The notes under the pieces: generated by a model
The model's input: only the letters and a program-made list of their open reading frames with translations
What the model was told of the DNA's origin: nothing
Databases searched by the model: none
Made by a program: the position numbers and the translations under genes
Assembly: GCF_021025955.1 (NCBI RefSeq)
Contig: NZ_JAJNCL010000002.1
Location: 62,001 to 126,000, forward strand
DNA length: 64,000 nucleotides
Direction: 5' to 3'
Origin: Rhodococcus qingshengii
GTDB taxonomy: Bacteria > Actinomycetota > Actinomycetes > Mycobacteriales > Mycobacteriaceae
In this document: positions 8,901 through 18,609 of the stretch, piece after piece
How the letters are laid out: each line of letters starts with the position of its first letter
Position numbering within the stretch: position 1 is the stretch's first letter

Positions 8901-10434
8901 GATCAGAGAGAACAGCAAGCGGCGTGTCGACGCCCATCGATCCCAACGGCTCCGATCCTGACCTTGCCATCGGGACAAGAATGTCCTGCAGGTCCTCGGC
9001 CTGGTATCCGTAGAGCAGCTGACGTTGCAACAGCGGAGCCGGATCGCCTCGGGCAGGCGCAGACTCGGGGATGTCCGCGAGATCGACCAACCCCCCGGCG
9101 AGCCAGTCCCGGTAGGGAGCTGTGCTCGCAAGTTCCGACTTGATCTCCGCATCGGGAACGATGCGACGGCGAGCAGTGTCGACGAGGAACATGTGCCCCG
9201 GTTCGAGGCGCCCCTTTTCCAGCACCTCGGACGTGGGGGCGTCGAACACACCGCTCTCACTGGCCAACACGATACGGCCGTTCTTCATCCGCCACCATCG
9301 CCCTGGTCGAAGTCCGTTGCGATCCAACACCGCCCCCACAACGGTGCCGTCGCTGAATGTCACCGACGCCGGACCGTCCCACGGTTCCATCAGGCAACCG
9401 TGAAATTGATAAAGGGCCCTTATCTCGTCGGGCATCGAAGAATCGTTTTCCCAGGCACCGGGAACCATCATCGCGATGGCGTGCTGCACACTGCGGCCCC
9501 CGAGCGTCAAAAGCTCGAGTACTTCGTCGAACGACGACGAGTCGGATCCGCCCGGGGTGCAGATCGGAAACAGGCGATCTATGTCCCCGTCGAAAAATTC
9601 GCTCCGCAACATCGGCTCGCGAGCACGCATCCAATTTCTGTTTCCCACAATCGTATTGATCTCGCCGTTGTGAGCGATGCAGCGATACGGCTGAGCGAGT
9701 GGCCACGACGGAAAAGTGTTCGTGGAGTATCGACTGTGCACGACTGCCAAGGCGGTTCGCATTCTGCCATCGCGTAGGTCGGTGAAGTAACCGGGTAACT
9801 GCGCCGGGGTGAGCATGCCCTTGTACACGATGGTTCGCGCGGACAGCGAGGGGAAATACACTGCAGTGCCGTCCGAATGAATCCGCTCGACTCGCCTCCT
9901 GAGCGCAAGCACTCGTCGGTCCAAGGCAATTCCGCACACACTGTGATCTCTTGACTTGGAGCACATCACAAAACACTGGCTGATGTACGGAGCACACTGC
10001 GCGGCAACGGTTCCGACGCAGTCACGGTCGACTGGGACCTCCCTCCACCCGATAATCCGCAGTCCTTCTGCCGCTGCGTACCGGTGTATCCGAACTACCG
10101 CGCGCCGACGTGCTTCCTGATCCACCGGGAGAAAGCAGTTTCCGGCCGCGTAGGTGTTCTCACCCATCGAATTGGGTGGTGGAAGCTCGAACGAGGTCAC
10201 CGCGTCGAAGAATTCCGTCGGCAGCTGAATCAGAATGCCCGCGCCGTCTCCGCTGTTGGATTCGCGCCCGACTGCGCCGCGATGGGAGAGATTGCCCAAG
10301 ACTGCGAGCGCCTGGTCGACAATGGAATGCATGTGGCGTCCAGAGGTGTCTGCTACCACGGCTACACCACATGAATCGGTTTCCTGATCGGGGTCGTACA
10401 GGCCTCGAGGATCAGGTATTCGAGAAAACGGCAC
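5950..10434 (-). CDS. gltB: Glutamate synthase large subunit GltB
   Basis: The catalytic subunit of NADPH-GOGAT, 1494 residues, normal length. Domain order visible: a propeptide ending before Cys22 (TDSCGVAVVAD), which after processing is the N-terminal nucleophile of the glutaminase domain; a central domain; the FMN/synthase domain with GAKPGEGGQLPG and SGHDGGTGAA; the 3Fe-4S cysteines in CVMMRVCHLDTCPVG; and the C-terminal beta-helix (GKGLSGGRIVL, GVGDHACEYMTGG). The start is GTG at 10434, supported by GGAGG 8 nt upstream. It is first in a gltBD operon. A TAAACT about 40 nt upstream could be part of the promoter, but this is weak. Confidence 0.98.
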   Translation of the reverse strand: MPFSRIPDPRGLYDPDQETDSCGVAVVADTSGRHMHSIVDQALAVLGNLSHRGAVGRESNSGDGAGILIQLPTEFFDAVTSFELPPPNSMGENTYAAGNCFLPVDQEARRRAVVRIHRYAAAEGLRIIGWREVPVDRDCVGTVAAQCAPYISQCFVMCSKSRDHSVCGIALDRRVLALRRRVERIHSDGTAVYFPSLSARTIVYKGMLTPAQLPGYFTDLRDGRMRTALAVVHSRYSTNTFPSWPLAQPYRCIAHNGEINTIVGNRNWMRAREPMLRSEFFDGDIDRLFPICTPGGSDSSSFDEVLELLTLGGRSVQHAIAMMVPGAWENDSSMPDEIRALYQFHGCLMEPWDGPASVTFSDGTVVGAVLDRNGLRPGRWWRMKNGRIVLASESGVFDAPTSEVLEKGRLEPGHMFLVDTARRRIVPDAEIKSELASTAPYRDWLAGGLVDLADIPESAPARGDPAPLLQRQLLYGYQAEDLQDILVPMARSGSEPLGSMGVDTPLAVLSDRPKLLYDYFVQLFAQVTNPPLDAIREEVVTTLATTLGAEQNLFEASARSCRRIVLQKPVIGPLELQKIAELRGPRTPASTVLQGIFDARGGLAEGLERLRETARTAATAGVEILVISDRGSDCEQAPIPSLLAVSSVHHDLVRHGLRTKVSLVVESGDAREVHHIALLIGYGAAAVHPYLALESVEALSERDELPGIDPKTATDNYLRATNSGVLKVMSKMGIATVHSYTGAQVFEAVGLGRELVDEYFCETRSRIGGIGITEVAREVLMRHSAAFSPSAVRHRQLSSSGEFRYRRGGELHLFTPESVFFLQHATRSGRSDMFRRYSDEVDRLSAQGGTLRGLFRFRRGIRPPVPLRHVEPVEMILARFNTGAMSYGSLSAEAHETMAVAMNALGGRSNTGEGGESPERLRDNRRRSAVKQVASGRFGVTSDYLVNATDIQIKMAQGAKPGEGGQLPGSKVYPWIAETRYSTPGVGLISPPPHHDIYSIEDLAQLIYDLRCANDRARIHVKLVSAAGVGTVAAGVAKAHADVVLISGHDGGTGAAALSSIHHAGTPWEIGLAETQQTLVLNGLRDRIVVQCDGGLRTARDVVVAALLGAQEYGFSTAPLIAAGCVMMRVCHLDTCPVGVATQNPELRERFTGRPEYVENFFRFIADDVRRLLAKLGFRSIDDALGHADVLEMSPAVEHWKSRTLDLSPLFDVPAAAAGATYQPCVPVSSELERTLIKFAANSLEDARPVHIEVPVHNTDRAVGTRLGAEVTRRYGAVGLPEGTIDVVLSGTAGQSLGAFLPPGISLVVVGDANDYVGKGLSGGRIVLRPSEDAPFVAEEQVIAGNTLLYGATGGALYARGRVGERFAVRNSGAVAVVEGVGDHACEYMTGGRVVILGPTGRNLAAGMSGGIAFVLDLNAEKVNCDMVVLERPSAEDCSRLIEILGDHLAATGSSVAAKLLDDWVGQSPRFTKVLPVDYQKAVEENQLVEPAHA

Positions 10435-10509
10435 TCGGCGACCTCCACACGGACATGCAGCCGACGAGCGCTAGTTTATCAGCCCATAACCGCAGGTCGC
10501 GAGAGTAAA

Positions 10510-10548
10510 ACTGTGACCCCCTGATACCGAGGCATCAGGGGTCACAGT
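10510..10548 (-). terminator. Rho-independent terminator after the TM2/lgt/trp gene train
   Basis: On the minus strand ACTGTGACCCCTGAT, a short loop and ATCAGGGGGTCACAGT form a 15-bp stem with one bulged base, followed by TTTTACTC. It lies 18 bp past the stop of the first TM2 gene and before gltB. Confidence 0.85.
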
Positions 10549-10565
10549 TCCGAACGTCGCCTCGA

Positions 10566-11453
10566 TCAGCTACGCAGTGGCCGACCTTGGCCGTCGCGCA
10601 CGCTACCCGTCAACATCATGATTCCGTCGATGAAGGCCCAGATCCAGATCGCTGGGACTACCACAATTCCCACGACCAGGAACAGAAGAATGTAGCCGAG
10701 GAAAATCCCGAGTAACTGGAGCACTCCAATGGTCGTGCTTCCGATGTACAACCGACCGATGCCGCAGATACCGATGAATCCCAGAAGAATCTGCAACAGG
10801 CCGGCGGTGGTCTTCGACTTGTCCGAGAACGGTTCACCCGTCAGCGGATCACGGCCGTAAGGCGCGGATGCATCAACCAAACCGTAACCGGGTTGGACGT
10901 ACCCCGGGGCTTGAGGGTATCCCTGCGGCTGACCGTAACCCGGCTGTGAATATCCGGGCTGGGGGTAGCTCTGCGGCTGACCGTAACTCTGGCTTCCCTG
11001 CGGCGGAGCCGCGTAGGGATTCGGAGTCTGATCTGCCGGCGCACCGTAGACGGGACCGTCCGTCGGGGTTTGGGTCGGACTCGAGTAGTCAGGTGCCGGA
11101 TAGTTTTGAGCGGCGTAGCTTTCCTGCGACGTGTACGGCGCTGTGGGCTGATTCGGTGTGGAATCAGCAGTGGGAAACGCTGTGGTCGATTCGGTTCCGG
11201 TCGGCGGCGGGTAGATGGGGTGGTTTCCCCAACCCGGACCGTTTCCGACTCCCGAATACGTATCCCAGCCTGGACCGGTGCCGGTGGTCTCCGTCGACGG
11301 CGTCTTTTCCGTGGGCGCCGAGGTCTCCGTCAACGACGCATCCGCAGTGGCGTCGTAGTCGAAGGGCGACCCGAACTGCGGTGGAACTGGCGGCTGCGAT
11401 CCAGACGAGTCCCCCGACTCGGAAGGTTCCGGATTCTTGTTCAAGTTAGGCAA
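10566..11453 (-). CDS. TM2-domain membrane protein with long Pro/Gln/Tyr-rich N-terminus
   Basis: The 295-residue product has about 190 residues of low-complexity sequence rich in Pro, Gln, Tyr, Ser and Gly, with YSQPGYGQPQGYPQ-type repeats. A C-terminal TM2 domain follows: two hydrophobic segments (LLQILLGFIGICGIGRLYIG and ILLFLVVGIVVVPAIWIWAF) joined by a short loop and ending in DGIMMLTG. TM2 proteins are small membrane proteins of unknown role. The start is TTG at 11453, with AAGGAAAG just upstream; no ATG fits better. A smaller paralog with the same TM2 domain lies upstream at 11572-11997. The two look like a tandem duplication in which this copy gained the disordered extension. Confidence 0.88.
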   Translation of the reverse strand: MPNLNKNPEPSESGDSSGSQPPVPPQFGSPFDYDATADASLTETSAPTEKTPSTETTGTGPGWDTYSGVGNGPGWGNHPIYPPPTGTESTTAFPTADSTPNQPTAPYTSQESYAAQNYPAPDYSSPTQTPTDGPVYGAPADQTPNPYAAPPQGSQSYGQPQSYPQPGYSQPGYGQPQGYPQAPGYVQPGYGLVDASAPYGRDPLTGEPFSDKSKTTAGLLQILLGFIGICGIGRLYIGSTTIGVLQLLGIFLGYILLFLVVGIVVVPAIWIWAFIDGIMMLTGSVRDGQGRPLRS

Positions 11454-11571
11454 CGTACTTTCCTTCGATTCGACGACGGTACGTAATAGCTTTTGTTATC
11501 GGGCCGCGAGAAGGGTTCGACCTTCGCGTGGCCAGTCCCCCACACATCTGTCCTCAGTTCGTGCTCGCGAC

Positions 11572-11997
11572 TCATCCTCGCAATGGCCGGCGAGCACCGT
11601 CCCGCGCATTGCCCGAAAGTATCACGATGCCGTCAATGAACGCCCAGATCCAAATTCCGATGGCAAAGGGAATTCCGATGAGGAATGCCGACATGAACAG
11701 CGCGAAGAACATGCCGAGCAGTTGGCACAGTCCGATGCCGACACTTCCGATGTAGAGGCGCCCGACTCCACAGATTCCGAAGAAGCCCAGCAAGATCTGC
11801 AACAGGCCAGCGGTGGCCTTCGACTTGTCGGAATACGGTTCCCCGGTTACCGGGTGCCGACCGTACGGCGCGTAGGGATCACCGAACCCGTACATCGACG
11901 GAGCAGACAGTGACTGCTGATAGCCGTACGGATTGGGCACGCCGTACACCGGCCCCTGATCCTCGGGGAATCCCCCCTGCGAAGAGGGAACTGTCAC
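11572..11997 (-). CDS. TM2-domain membrane protein, short form
   Basis: A 141-residue membrane protein with a short Tyr/Pro/Gly-rich N-terminus and a TM2 domain (ATAGLLQILLGFFGICGVG, then FAIGIWIWAFIDGIVILSG). The segment YGRHPVTGEPYSDKSKATAG matches YGRDPLTGEPFSDKSKTTAG of the neighbour at 10566, so they are paralogs. The GTG start at 11997 overlaps the lgt stop by 4 nt (GTGA), which places it at the tail of the trp-lgt gene train. Role unknown; position next to lgt suggests a cell-envelope function but does not prove it. Confidence 0.88.
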   Translation of the reverse strand: MTVPSSQGGFPEDQGPVYGVPNPYGYQQSLSAPSMYGFGDPYAPYGRHPVTGEPYSDKSKATAGLLQILLGFFGICGVGRLYIGSVGIGLCQLLGMFFALFMSAFLIGIPFAIGIWIWAFIDGIVILSGNARDGARRPLRG

Positions 11998-13079
11998 GGC
12001 TTGTCTTTCTTCGACAGCTTCACCGCGTCCGACGACTCATCCGTCGCTGCTGTGGAGGCGCTTGCCTCACTGGAATCGGATTCCGTGGAGTCGGATTGAG
12101 GGGAATCAGATTCAGTGGCCTTTGTATCGGCCTTTGTATCGGCTATTGCTGAATCACTCTCGGTACCGGGCGTCGCGGCTCCTGCTTCACCGGCAGATAC
12201 CGCAGCAACGTAGTTCTTCGACTTCAAATCAGCCGGATCCTCACGACCCTTCTTCGCCAGGAAGAAGTAGGCAAGTGCGGCGAAGAACACGATCCCCGAA
12301 GTGAAGGTGTTGACTCGAATGCCGGCGATCTCGTAGGCAAAATCGTCGCGCATCAGCTCGACGACGAACCGGCCCAGGCAGTAGCCCGCGACGTACAAAG
12401 CAAACAGGCGTCCATGGCCGATCTTGAATCGGCGGTCGACGAAGACCAGCAGGATCACGATCAGGACGTTCCACACAGCTTCGTAGAGGAACGTCGGGTG
12501 AACGACCCGGATGACTTCTCCGTTGGAGACACCTGCCAGTTGATCGAGTTGGCCAGACGAGTTCACACGCTCGAAGATCTCGAGGCCCCACGGCACGGTG
12601 GTCTCGCGACCGTACAACTCCTGGTTGAAGTAGTTGCCGATACGGCCGATGGCCTGCGCGAGCAGGATGCCGGGCGCAATCGCGTCACCGAGGGCAGATA
12701 CGGGAATGCCGCGTCGCCGGCAGCCGATCCACGCACCGATGCCGCCGAGGAAGACAGCTCCCCATATTCCGAGGCCACCCTGCCACACCTTGAGTGCGTC
12801 GAGAGGCTGACCGTTCTCGCCGAAATAGGCGGGCCAGTCGGTCAATACGTGGTAAAGCCTGCCACCGATCAGACCGAAAGGAACAGCCCAGATCGCGATG
12901 TCGAGAACGGTCCCCTTCTCGCCACCGCGGGCGACCCAACGACGATCTCCCCACACGATCGCGACGATGATGCCGAGGATGATGAAGAGCGCGTAGGCGC
13001 GCAGCGCCACCGGTCCGACGTACCAGACGCCTTGGGGCGGGCTGGGGATATAGGCCAGCAGTTCCACAGTTGAGGTCAC
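11994..13079 (-). CDS. lgt: Prolipoprotein diacylglyceryl transferase Lgt
   Basis: Integral membrane enzyme that transfers diacylglycerol from phosphatidylglycerol to the lipobox cysteine of prolipoproteins. The 361-residue protein shows seven hydrophobic segments and the family signatures AIGRIGNYFNQELYG and HPTFLYE. The last 75 residues are an unusual acidic, Ser/Asp/Thr/Lys-rich tail with short internal repeats (ADTKADTK, ESDSxxSDS) predicted to be disordered; such tails are common in actinobacterial Lgt. GTG start at 13079 overlaps the trpA stop (GTGA). One client, the MceE-type lipoprotein, is encoded at 25234-26367. Confidence 0.97.
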   Translation of the reverse strand: MTSTVELLAYIPSPPQGVWYVGPVALRAYALFIILGIIVAIVWGDRRWVARGGEKGTVLDIAIWAVPFGLIGGRLYHVLTDWPAYFGENGQPLDALKVWQGGLGIWGAVFLGGIGAWIGCRRRGIPVSALGDAIAPGILLAQAIGRIGNYFNQELYGRETTVPWGLEIFERVNSSGQLDQLAGVSNGEVIRVVHPTFLYEAVWNVLIVILLVFVDRRFKIGHGRLFALYVAGYCLGRFVVELMRDDFAYEIAGIRVNTFTSGIVFFAALAYFFLAKKGREDPADLKSKNYVAAVSAGEAGAATPGTESDSAIADTKADTKATESDSPQSDSTESDSSEASASTAATDESSDAVKLSKKDKP

Positions 13080-13879
13080 GACGCCACGGTAGCCGAGCGG
13101 ACGCCCTCGGCGAGTTCTTCGGTGAGCGAGCGAACTGCACCCAACCCGTTCTCGACCGCGGAGACCAGGGCCGAACCCACGATGACGGCATCGGCGTATG
13201 CCGCGATTTCGGCAGCTTGTGCGCCGGAGCGAACTCCCAATCCGACGCCGACGGGGATGTCGGAGTGCGCGCGGATTCGTGCGGTCAGTTCCGGAGCCAT
13301 GGACGAGACGGCGTCTCGCGCGCCGGTGACACCCATCGTCGAGGCCGCGTAGATGAATCCGCTGCTCGCGTCGAGCGTCATCGCGAGCCGTTCCTCGGTC
13401 GAGGATGGAGCGACAAGGAAGATCCGGTCGAGGTGGTGCTCCTCGGATGCTTCCATCCAGGCGCCTGCTTCTTCCGGAATGAGGTTAGGAGTGATGAGTC
13501 CGAGCCCACCGGCGGAAGCGAGGTCTCGTGCAAACTTGTCGACGCCGTACTGCAGTACCGGGTTCCAGTAAGTCATCACGACGGCCTTGCCGCCGACCGA
13601 ACTGATCTGCTCGATCACGGTGAAGATGTCGCGAAGGCGAACGCCGTTGGTGAGTGCGGTTTCGGCTGCGCGCTGGATGGTCGGACCGTCCATGACCGGA
13701 TCGGAGTACGCGACACCGACTTCGATGATGTCGCAGCCACCGTCGACCATCGCCTTGAACACGTCGATCGACTCGGGAACCGTCGGGTAACCGGCAGGAA
13801 GGTATCCGACGAGGGCCGCGCGCTTGTCAGCCTTGCACGCTGCAAAAGTGGGTGCGAGGCGCGATGGTCGTTCGCTCAC
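13076..13879 (-). CDS. trpA: Tryptophan synthase alpha chain
   Basis: Cleaves indole-3-glycerol phosphate to indole and glyceraldehyde 3-phosphate; the indole is channelled to TrpB. The 267-residue TIM-barrel protein has the two catalytic acids in [20 protein letters not shown] (the Glu of IEVG and the Asp of YSDP) and phosphate-site segments GVTGAR and GLGVRSG. The GTG start at 13879 overlaps the trpB stop by 4 nt. Confidence 0.97.
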   Translation of the reverse strand: MSERPSRLAPTFAACKADKRAALVGYLPAGYPTVPESIDVFKAMVDGGCDIIEVGVAYSDPVMDGPTIQRAAETALTNGVRLRDIFTVIEQISSVGGKAVVMTYWNPVLQYGVDKFARDLASAGGLGLITPNLIPEEAGAWMEASEEHHLDRIFLVAPSSTEERLAMTLDASSGFIYAASTMGVTGARDAVSSMAPELTARIRAHSDIPVGVGLGVRSGAQAAEIAAYADAVIVGSALVSAVENGLGAVRSLTEELAEGVRSATVAS

Positions 13880-15237
13880 TTGTCCGAGCCTTCCGTGTTG
13901 TCGTTCTGGTCTGCTGCGTTATCCGGAGCGGTTGCCTGATCCGAAGGTCCGTCGAAAAGTCCGAACCAGCTTGCGGCGGTATCCATGTCCTTGTCACCGC
14001 GTCCGGAGAGATTGACGACGATGATCGCGCCCTCGCCGAGTTCCTTGCCCAGTCGGAGTGCGCCGGCGACGGCGTGGGCGGATTCGATGGCCGGGATGAT
14101 GCCTTCGCGGCGCGAGAGCAGCAGAAGCGCATCCATGGCTTCGCTGTCCGTGACGGGTTCGTAGGTAGCGCGCCCGATGTCGCTGAGATAGGCGTGCTCG
14201 GGCCCGACACCCGGGTAGTCCAAACCGGCAGAAATCGAGTGCGATTCGATGGTCTGACCGTCTTCGTCCTGGAGCAGGTAGGAGTAGGCGCCCTGGAATG
14301 CACCCGGTGTACCACCGGCGAATGTTGCTGCATGCCTACCAGTTTCGACACCGTCACCGGCCGCTTCGTAGCCGACCAGCCGTACCGACAGATCGTCGAT
14401 GAACGGGTGGAAGATTCCGATCGCATTCGAACCACCTCCGACGCAGGCTGTGACTGCGTCGGGCAGGCGGCCGGTCAGTGCCTGAACCTGGACACGTGTT
14501 TCGAGGCCGACCACTCGCTGGAAGTCGCGAACGATGGTGGGGAACGGGTGTGGACCTGCCGCGGTACCGAAGCAGTAATAGGTGTTGTCCGCGTGGGAAA
14601 CCCAGTCGCGCAAGGCTTCGTTGATCGCGTCCTTGAGCGTGCGCGAACCGGTCTCGACCGAGACGACCTCCGCGCCGAGTAGGCGCATGCGGGCGACGTT
14701 CAGTGCTTGACGTTCGGTGTCGACAGCACCCATGTAGATGACGCACTCGAGACCGAGAAGTGCACAGGCGGTGGCCGATGCCACACCGTGCTGGCCTGCT
14801 CCGGTCTCGGCGATGATGCGGGTCTTACCCATGCGCTTTGCCAGCAGAACCTGACCGAGAACATTGTTGATCTTGTGAGAACCGGTGTGGTTCAGATCTT
14901 CACGCTTGAGAATGATGCGCGCACCACCGGCGAACTCGCTCATTCGCGTTGCCTCGAAAATCGGCGACGGACGTCCGGTGTAATCGCGCTGCAAGCGATC
15001 GAGTTCGTTCAAGAACGTGTCGTCCGCGCGAGCCTTTTCGTACTCCGCGGTGACCTCTTCGATGACCGCCATGAGAGCTTCCGGCACATGCCGTCCGCCG
15101 TAGACGCCGAAATGGCCTCCGGCATCGGGATCATGTGAGCGCTCGGTGAGTCCCGCGCTGGCGGGCGGCAGATTGCCGCCCTTGAATGCTGCACCTGATA
15201 CTGCATCGGAGCCTGGTTCCTGAGTACGTGAAGTCAC
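13876..15237 (-). CDS. trpB: Tryptophan synthase beta chain
   Basis: PLP enzyme that condenses indole with serine to tryptophan. Motifs seen are [15 protein letters not shown], with the PLP-lysine after GSH, and the PLP-phosphate loop [10 protein letters not shown]. The N-terminus is uncertain: a TTG at 15255 adds six residues, while the GTG at 15237 ([10 protein letters not shown], 453 residues) gives the expected length. I list the GTG, since neither has a strong ribosome site. About 25 residues of poorly conserved leader precede [11 protein letters not shown]. The gene is separated from trpC by 74 bp and overlaps trpA. Confidence 0.96.
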   Translation of the reverse strand: MTSRTQEPGSDAVSGAAFKGGNLPPASAGLTERSHDPDAGGHFGVYGGRHVPEALMAVIEEVTAEYEKARADDTFLNELDRLQRDYTGRPSPIFEATRMSEFAGGARIILKREDLNHTGSHKINNVLGQVLLAKRMGKTRIIAETGAGQHGVASATACALLGLECVIYMGAVDTERQALNVARMRLLGAEVVSVETGSRTLKDAINEALRDWVSHADNTYYCFGTAAGPHPFPTIVRDFQRVVGLETRVQVQALTGRLPDAVTACVGGGSNAIGIFHPFIDDLSVRLVGYEAAGDGVETGRHAATFAGGTPGAFQGAYSYLLQDEDGQTIESHSISAGLDYPGVGPEHAYLSDIGRATYEPVTDSEAMDALLLLSRREGIIPAIESAHAVAGALRLGKELGEGAIIVVNLSGRGDKDMDTAASWFGLFDGPSDQATAPDNAADQNDNTEGSDK

Positions 15238-15311
15238 CCCACCAGTCTGCCCCAAGGGTGCCGCTGGTCACCGCCCGGGTGCGTCAAAGCACGCCGGGCC
15301 GGTGATGCGCT

Positions 15312-16121
15312 CTATCGAGACGGTTTCGGGCAGGACGGGTGCGCGCCGGCGTTGACCAGATCTGCGACTGCCTTGCGAGGGTCACCGCTGGTCACGAGGC
15401 CTTCACCGACGAGCACCGCGTCGGCACCCGCACCGGCGTACGCCAACAGATCGGCAGTTCCGCGAACACCCGACTCGGCGATCTTGATCGTCTCGGTCGG
15501 TAGACCGGGAGCAATGCGACCGAAGGTGTTCTTGTCCACCTCGAGAGTCTTGAGATTGCGGGCGTTCACACCGATCACCTTGGCGCCGGCTTCGAGCGCG
15601 CGGTTGGCTTCTTCTTCCGTGTGCACCTCGACGAGGGCAGTCATTCCGAGGGATTCGGTGCGATCGATCAGCGAGGCGAGCGCCTGCTGTTCGAGCGCGG
15701 CAACGATCAGCAAGATGACGTCGGCACCATGAGCGCGAGCCTCGTGAATCTGGTAGGGCCCCACGATGAAGTCCTTGCGTAGCACCGGAATGGTGACAGC
15801 TTTGCGGACCGCGTCGAGATCGGCGAGCGAGCCGTGAAAACGGCGCTCTTCGGTGAGAACACTGATGATGCGTGCGCCACCGGCTTGGTAGGCCGCGGCA
15901 AGCTCTGCGGGATCGGCGATGTCGGCCAACGCACCCTTTGACGGGCTCGCTCGCTTGACCTCGGCGATGACGCCGATGCTCGATTCCAGAAGTGCTGCTG
16001 CAGCATCGAGTGCAGGCGGTGCAGCGGCGGCAGCAGCCTTGACTGCAGCGAAGTCGAGTACGGCTTCGCGGGCGGCGACATCAGCGCGCACCCCGTCGAG
16101 AATCGAGTCGAGTACGGTCAT
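15312..16121 (-). CDS. trpC: Indole-3-glycerol phosphate synthase
   Basis: Converts carboxyphenylaminodeoxyribulose 5-phosphate to indole-3-glycerol phosphate. The 269-residue barrel protein has [12 protein letters not shown] (catalytic Lys in KRASPSKG), [17 protein letters not shown] and [13 protein letters not shown], all family hallmarks. I chose ATG 16121 ([19 protein letters not shown]), because AAAGGA lies about 11 nt upstream and it matches the usual N-terminus. It lies 125 bp downstream of the Trp-associated membrane protein gene. Confidence 0.97.
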   Translation of the reverse strand: MTVLDSILDGVRADVAAREAVLDFAAVKAAAAAAPPALDAAAALLESSIGVIAEVKRASPSKGALADIADPAELAAAYQAGGARIISVLTEERRFHGSLADLDAVRKAVTIPVLRKDFIVGPYQIHEARAHGADVILLIVAALEQQALASLIDRTESLGMTALVEVHTEEEANRALEAGAKVIGVNARNLKTLEVDKNTFGRIAPGLPTETIKIAESGVRGTADLLAYAGAGADAVLVGEGLVTSGDPRKAVADLVNAGAHPSCPKPSR

Positions 16122-16246
16122 CGTGGCCCGAATCCTTTCTGGGCAAGAGCCCGATGTGAGATACGTCATCAGGGTGCTCTCAGCCTAGTGGGACGAAATT
16201 TTGCTACTCCGTCGGGGTACCCACGCAGGTGAGGCTTCAGTCTTAT

Positions 16247-16969
16247 TCAGTGCGACGAACGCGGTTTCGCACCGTTGTCTCCCCCAGCTCCGTCGTCCCC
16301 GTCGGCGACAGTCGGGTCCTCTCCGGCGTCGAGCGCGTCCCACAACATCCGTTGCGTCACAGGCTCGTCCGATGCGGCGGTGTCAGCCTTGCCCAGTTTT
16401 GCGGCCGCCTCCCGACGCGTAGCAGGGTTGTCGTACTTCGACGACAACCCGCCTCGCACTGGAGGTTTGCGCATCAGGAGCACTGCCGCACCGAGCGCCG
16501 CCACCGCTCCGACCAAGGCCAGCAGGGCAGGCAGTACCGAAACAGTCGTCGAGAGGTCTTCCGGGTGACCGGACAACTCGGCCAACTCCACCGCTCGATC
16601 CGCAGAAGCTCCGGAAACCAACAACTGCACCGCCGGAACCGCAACCGCTATTGCGACGAGTGCCACCAACAGTCCGACTACCCGCAGGGCCCAACCTCGC
16701 ACCGCAAACGAAGCCGCGATCGCCGCCAGCAGCGCAAGCGCGAGTGGAGTCATCGCCGCCGCCCACGTGCTGCCGTCGAGGTCCGTCGTCCGCTCCAGCG
16801 TCTTGCCGTCACTCGAAGTCAGATGAACCCACGTCATTCGCGAACTGCCCCACAGAGCAGCCGCCGCCAATGCGAGTAGAAGCGTTCTCGGCACTGCCGT
16901 TCCACGCGAAGTACCTGTGGGCCGTCCGGTTGAAGGTTGCTGCGCTGCGGTCGACTCGTTTTCACTCAC
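16247..16969 (-). CDS. Trp-operon-associated transmembrane protein (TIGR02234/PF09534 type)
   Basis: A 240-residue protein with four hydrophobic helices (starting at [46 protein letters not shown] and [16 protein letters not shown]), an extracytoplasmic loop containing [13 protein letters not shown] after the first helix, and a charged tail. This architecture and its fixed place between trpE and trpC match the actinobacterial tryptophan-associated membrane protein family, whose role is unknown. The GTG start at 16969 overlaps the trpE stop (GTGA), so it is translated with trpE. Confidence 0.9.
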   Translation of the reverse strand: MSENESTAAQQPSTGRPTGTSRGTAVPRTLLLALAAAALWGSSRMTWVHLTSSDGKTLERTTDLDGSTWAAAMTPLALALLAAIAASFAVRGWALRVVGLLVALVAIAVAVPAVQLLVSGASADRAVELAELSGHPEDLSTTVSVLPALLALVGAVAALGAAVLLMRKPPVRGGLSSKYDNPATRREAAAKLGKADTAASDEPVTQRMLWDALDAGEDPTVADGDDGAGGDNGAKPRSSH

Positions 16970-18552
16970 TGATCGTCACCTCCGATGGTGCGCAGGGTGT
17001 GCGCCGACGCGATGGCGCTCAGTACTGCCATCGCCTTGTTGCGGGCCTCGGTGTCCTCGTACACGGGATCCGAGTCGGCCACGACGCCGGCGCCCGCTTG
17101 GACGTATCCGACCCCGTCCTTGATCAATGCCGTTCGGATAGCGATCGCGGTGTCGGCGTCGCCGGCGAAGTCGAGGTAGCCGACGATGCCGCCGTAGATA
17201 CCCCGCCTGGTGGGCTCGAGTTCTTCGATCAACTGCATTGCCCGCACTTTGGGCGCCCCCGACAGGGTTCCAGCGGGAAAGCATGCGGTGACCGCGTCGA
17301 GAGCGTGCTTTCCCTCGGCCAGATGACCGGTGACGGTCGAGACGAGATGCATGACATGGCTGTAACGCTCGATATGCCGATAGTCGTGCACCTTCACCGT
17401 GCCCGGGCGGCAGACACGACCCAGATCGTTTCGCCCGAGATCGACGAGCATGAGGTGCTCGGAGTTCTCCTTCTCGTCGGCGAGGAGATCCTTCTCGAGC
17501 AGAATGTCGTCCTCCTCGGTGGCACCGCGCCATCTGGTTCCCGCGATCGGGTGCGTGGTCGCGACACCCTCGGCGACCGTGACCAGTGCCTCGGGGCTCG
17601 AACCGACGATCGAAAACGCGGTCTCACCATCACCGTTCGGCACGTTGAGCAGATACATGTACGGGCTGGGGTTCGACGCACGCAGCATCCGGTACACATC
17701 GATCGGCGCTGCAGTGCAATCGATCTCGAATCGCTGCGAGAGGACTACCTGGAATGCCTCGCCCGCTTCGATGTCGCCGATCAGCTTCTTGACGTCGACA
17801 CCGAAACTTTCGGTGGTGCGCTGACGGCGGTAGTTCGGAGTCGCTTTCGAGAAGGTCGAGACGGTCGATTTCGCCGGCGCCGCGAGAGCGCGAGTCATCG
17901 CGTCCAACCTGGCGACGGCGTCGTCGTACGCCGTGTCGACACGCTCGTCGGTACCGTCCCAGTTGACGGCATTGGCGATGAGGGTGATCGCCCCTTCGTG
18001 GTGATCGACGGCAGCGATGTCGGCAGCCAGCAGCATGACCATCTCGGGTATCTGCAGGTCGTCGACCGCCGAGTCACCCAATTTCTCGAGTCGCCGAACC
18101 GCGTCGTAGCCGAGGAATCCGACCATCCCACCCGTCAGAGGCGGCAGGTCGGGCAGCCGTTCCGAACGAAGTAGTTCAAGGGTGGCGCCGAGCGCATCGA
18201 TCGGGTCGCCGCCGGCAGGAGCGCCGGCGGGAACATTGCCGTACCAAGCGGCTTCTCCGTCCACGACAGTCAGTGCTGCCGGGCTTCCGACGCCGATGAA
18301 CGACCACCGCGACCACGAACGACCGTTCTCGGCCGACTCTAGCAGGAAGGTGCCGGGACGATTGCCGGCCAACTTCTCGTATGCCGAGAGCGGAGTTTCG
18401 GAGTCCGCCAACACTTTCCGAGTGACCGGAACGACCCGGTGCTCGGCTGCGAGAGCACGGAACTGCTCCCGAGTGGTGGTGGAATCGGACGCGTCACCGA
18501 CGATTGCGGTGTCGGACGACCGTGCGGACATGGAGGTGGGCTCGCCGTGCAT
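16966..18552 (-). CDS. trpE: Anthranilate synthase component I
   Basis: Makes anthranilate from chorismate with ammonia supplied by TrpG, which is not in this window. The 528-residue protein contains the feedback-inhibition element LLES (residues 70-73) with downstream WSRWSFIG, and the chorismate-binding signatures [33 protein letters not shown] and [23 protein letters not shown] implies that the enzyme is inhibited by tryptophan. I chose ATG 18552 because GGAG lies 3-6 nt upstream; an internal ATG at 18531 is the alternative. The gene heads the trp cluster and is divergent from bcp across 57 bp. Confidence 0.96.
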   Translation of the reverse strand: MHGEPTSMSARSSDTAIVGDASDSTTTREQFRALAAEHRVVPVTRKVLADSETPLSAYEKLAGNRPGTFLLESAENGRSWSRWSFIGVGSPAALTVVDGEAAWYGNVPAGAPAGGDPIDALGATLELLRSERLPDLPPLTGGMVGFLGYDAVRRLEKLGDSAVDDLQIPEMVMLLAADIAAVDHHEGAITLIANAVNWDGTDERVDTAYDDAVARLDAMTRALAAPAKSTVSTFSKATPNYRRQRTTESFGVDVKKLIGDIEAGEAFQVVLSQRFEIDCTAAPIDVYRMLRASNPSPYMYLLNVPNGDGETAFSIVGSSPEALVTVAEGVATTHPIAGTRWRGATEEDDILLEKDLLADEKENSEHLMLVDLGRNDLGRVCRPGTVKVHDYRHIERYSHVMHLVSTVTGHLAEGKHALDAVTACFPAGTLSGAPKVRAMQLIEELEPTRRGIYGGIVGYLDFAGDADTAIAIRTALIKDGVGYVQAGAGVVADSDPVYEDTEARNKAMAVLSAIASAHTLRTIGGDDQ

Positions 18553-18609
18553 GGCTCCATCATCCCAGGCTCCCCCACGCGGGCGTCGTGCGCGGGTAAC
18601 CTCGGCCGA

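Noticed and set aside
16651-18174. A 507-codon open frame on the plus strand opposite trpE
   Set aside because: It is antisense to a gene with all anthranilate synthase motifs. Long antisense frames are normal in high-GC coding sequence.
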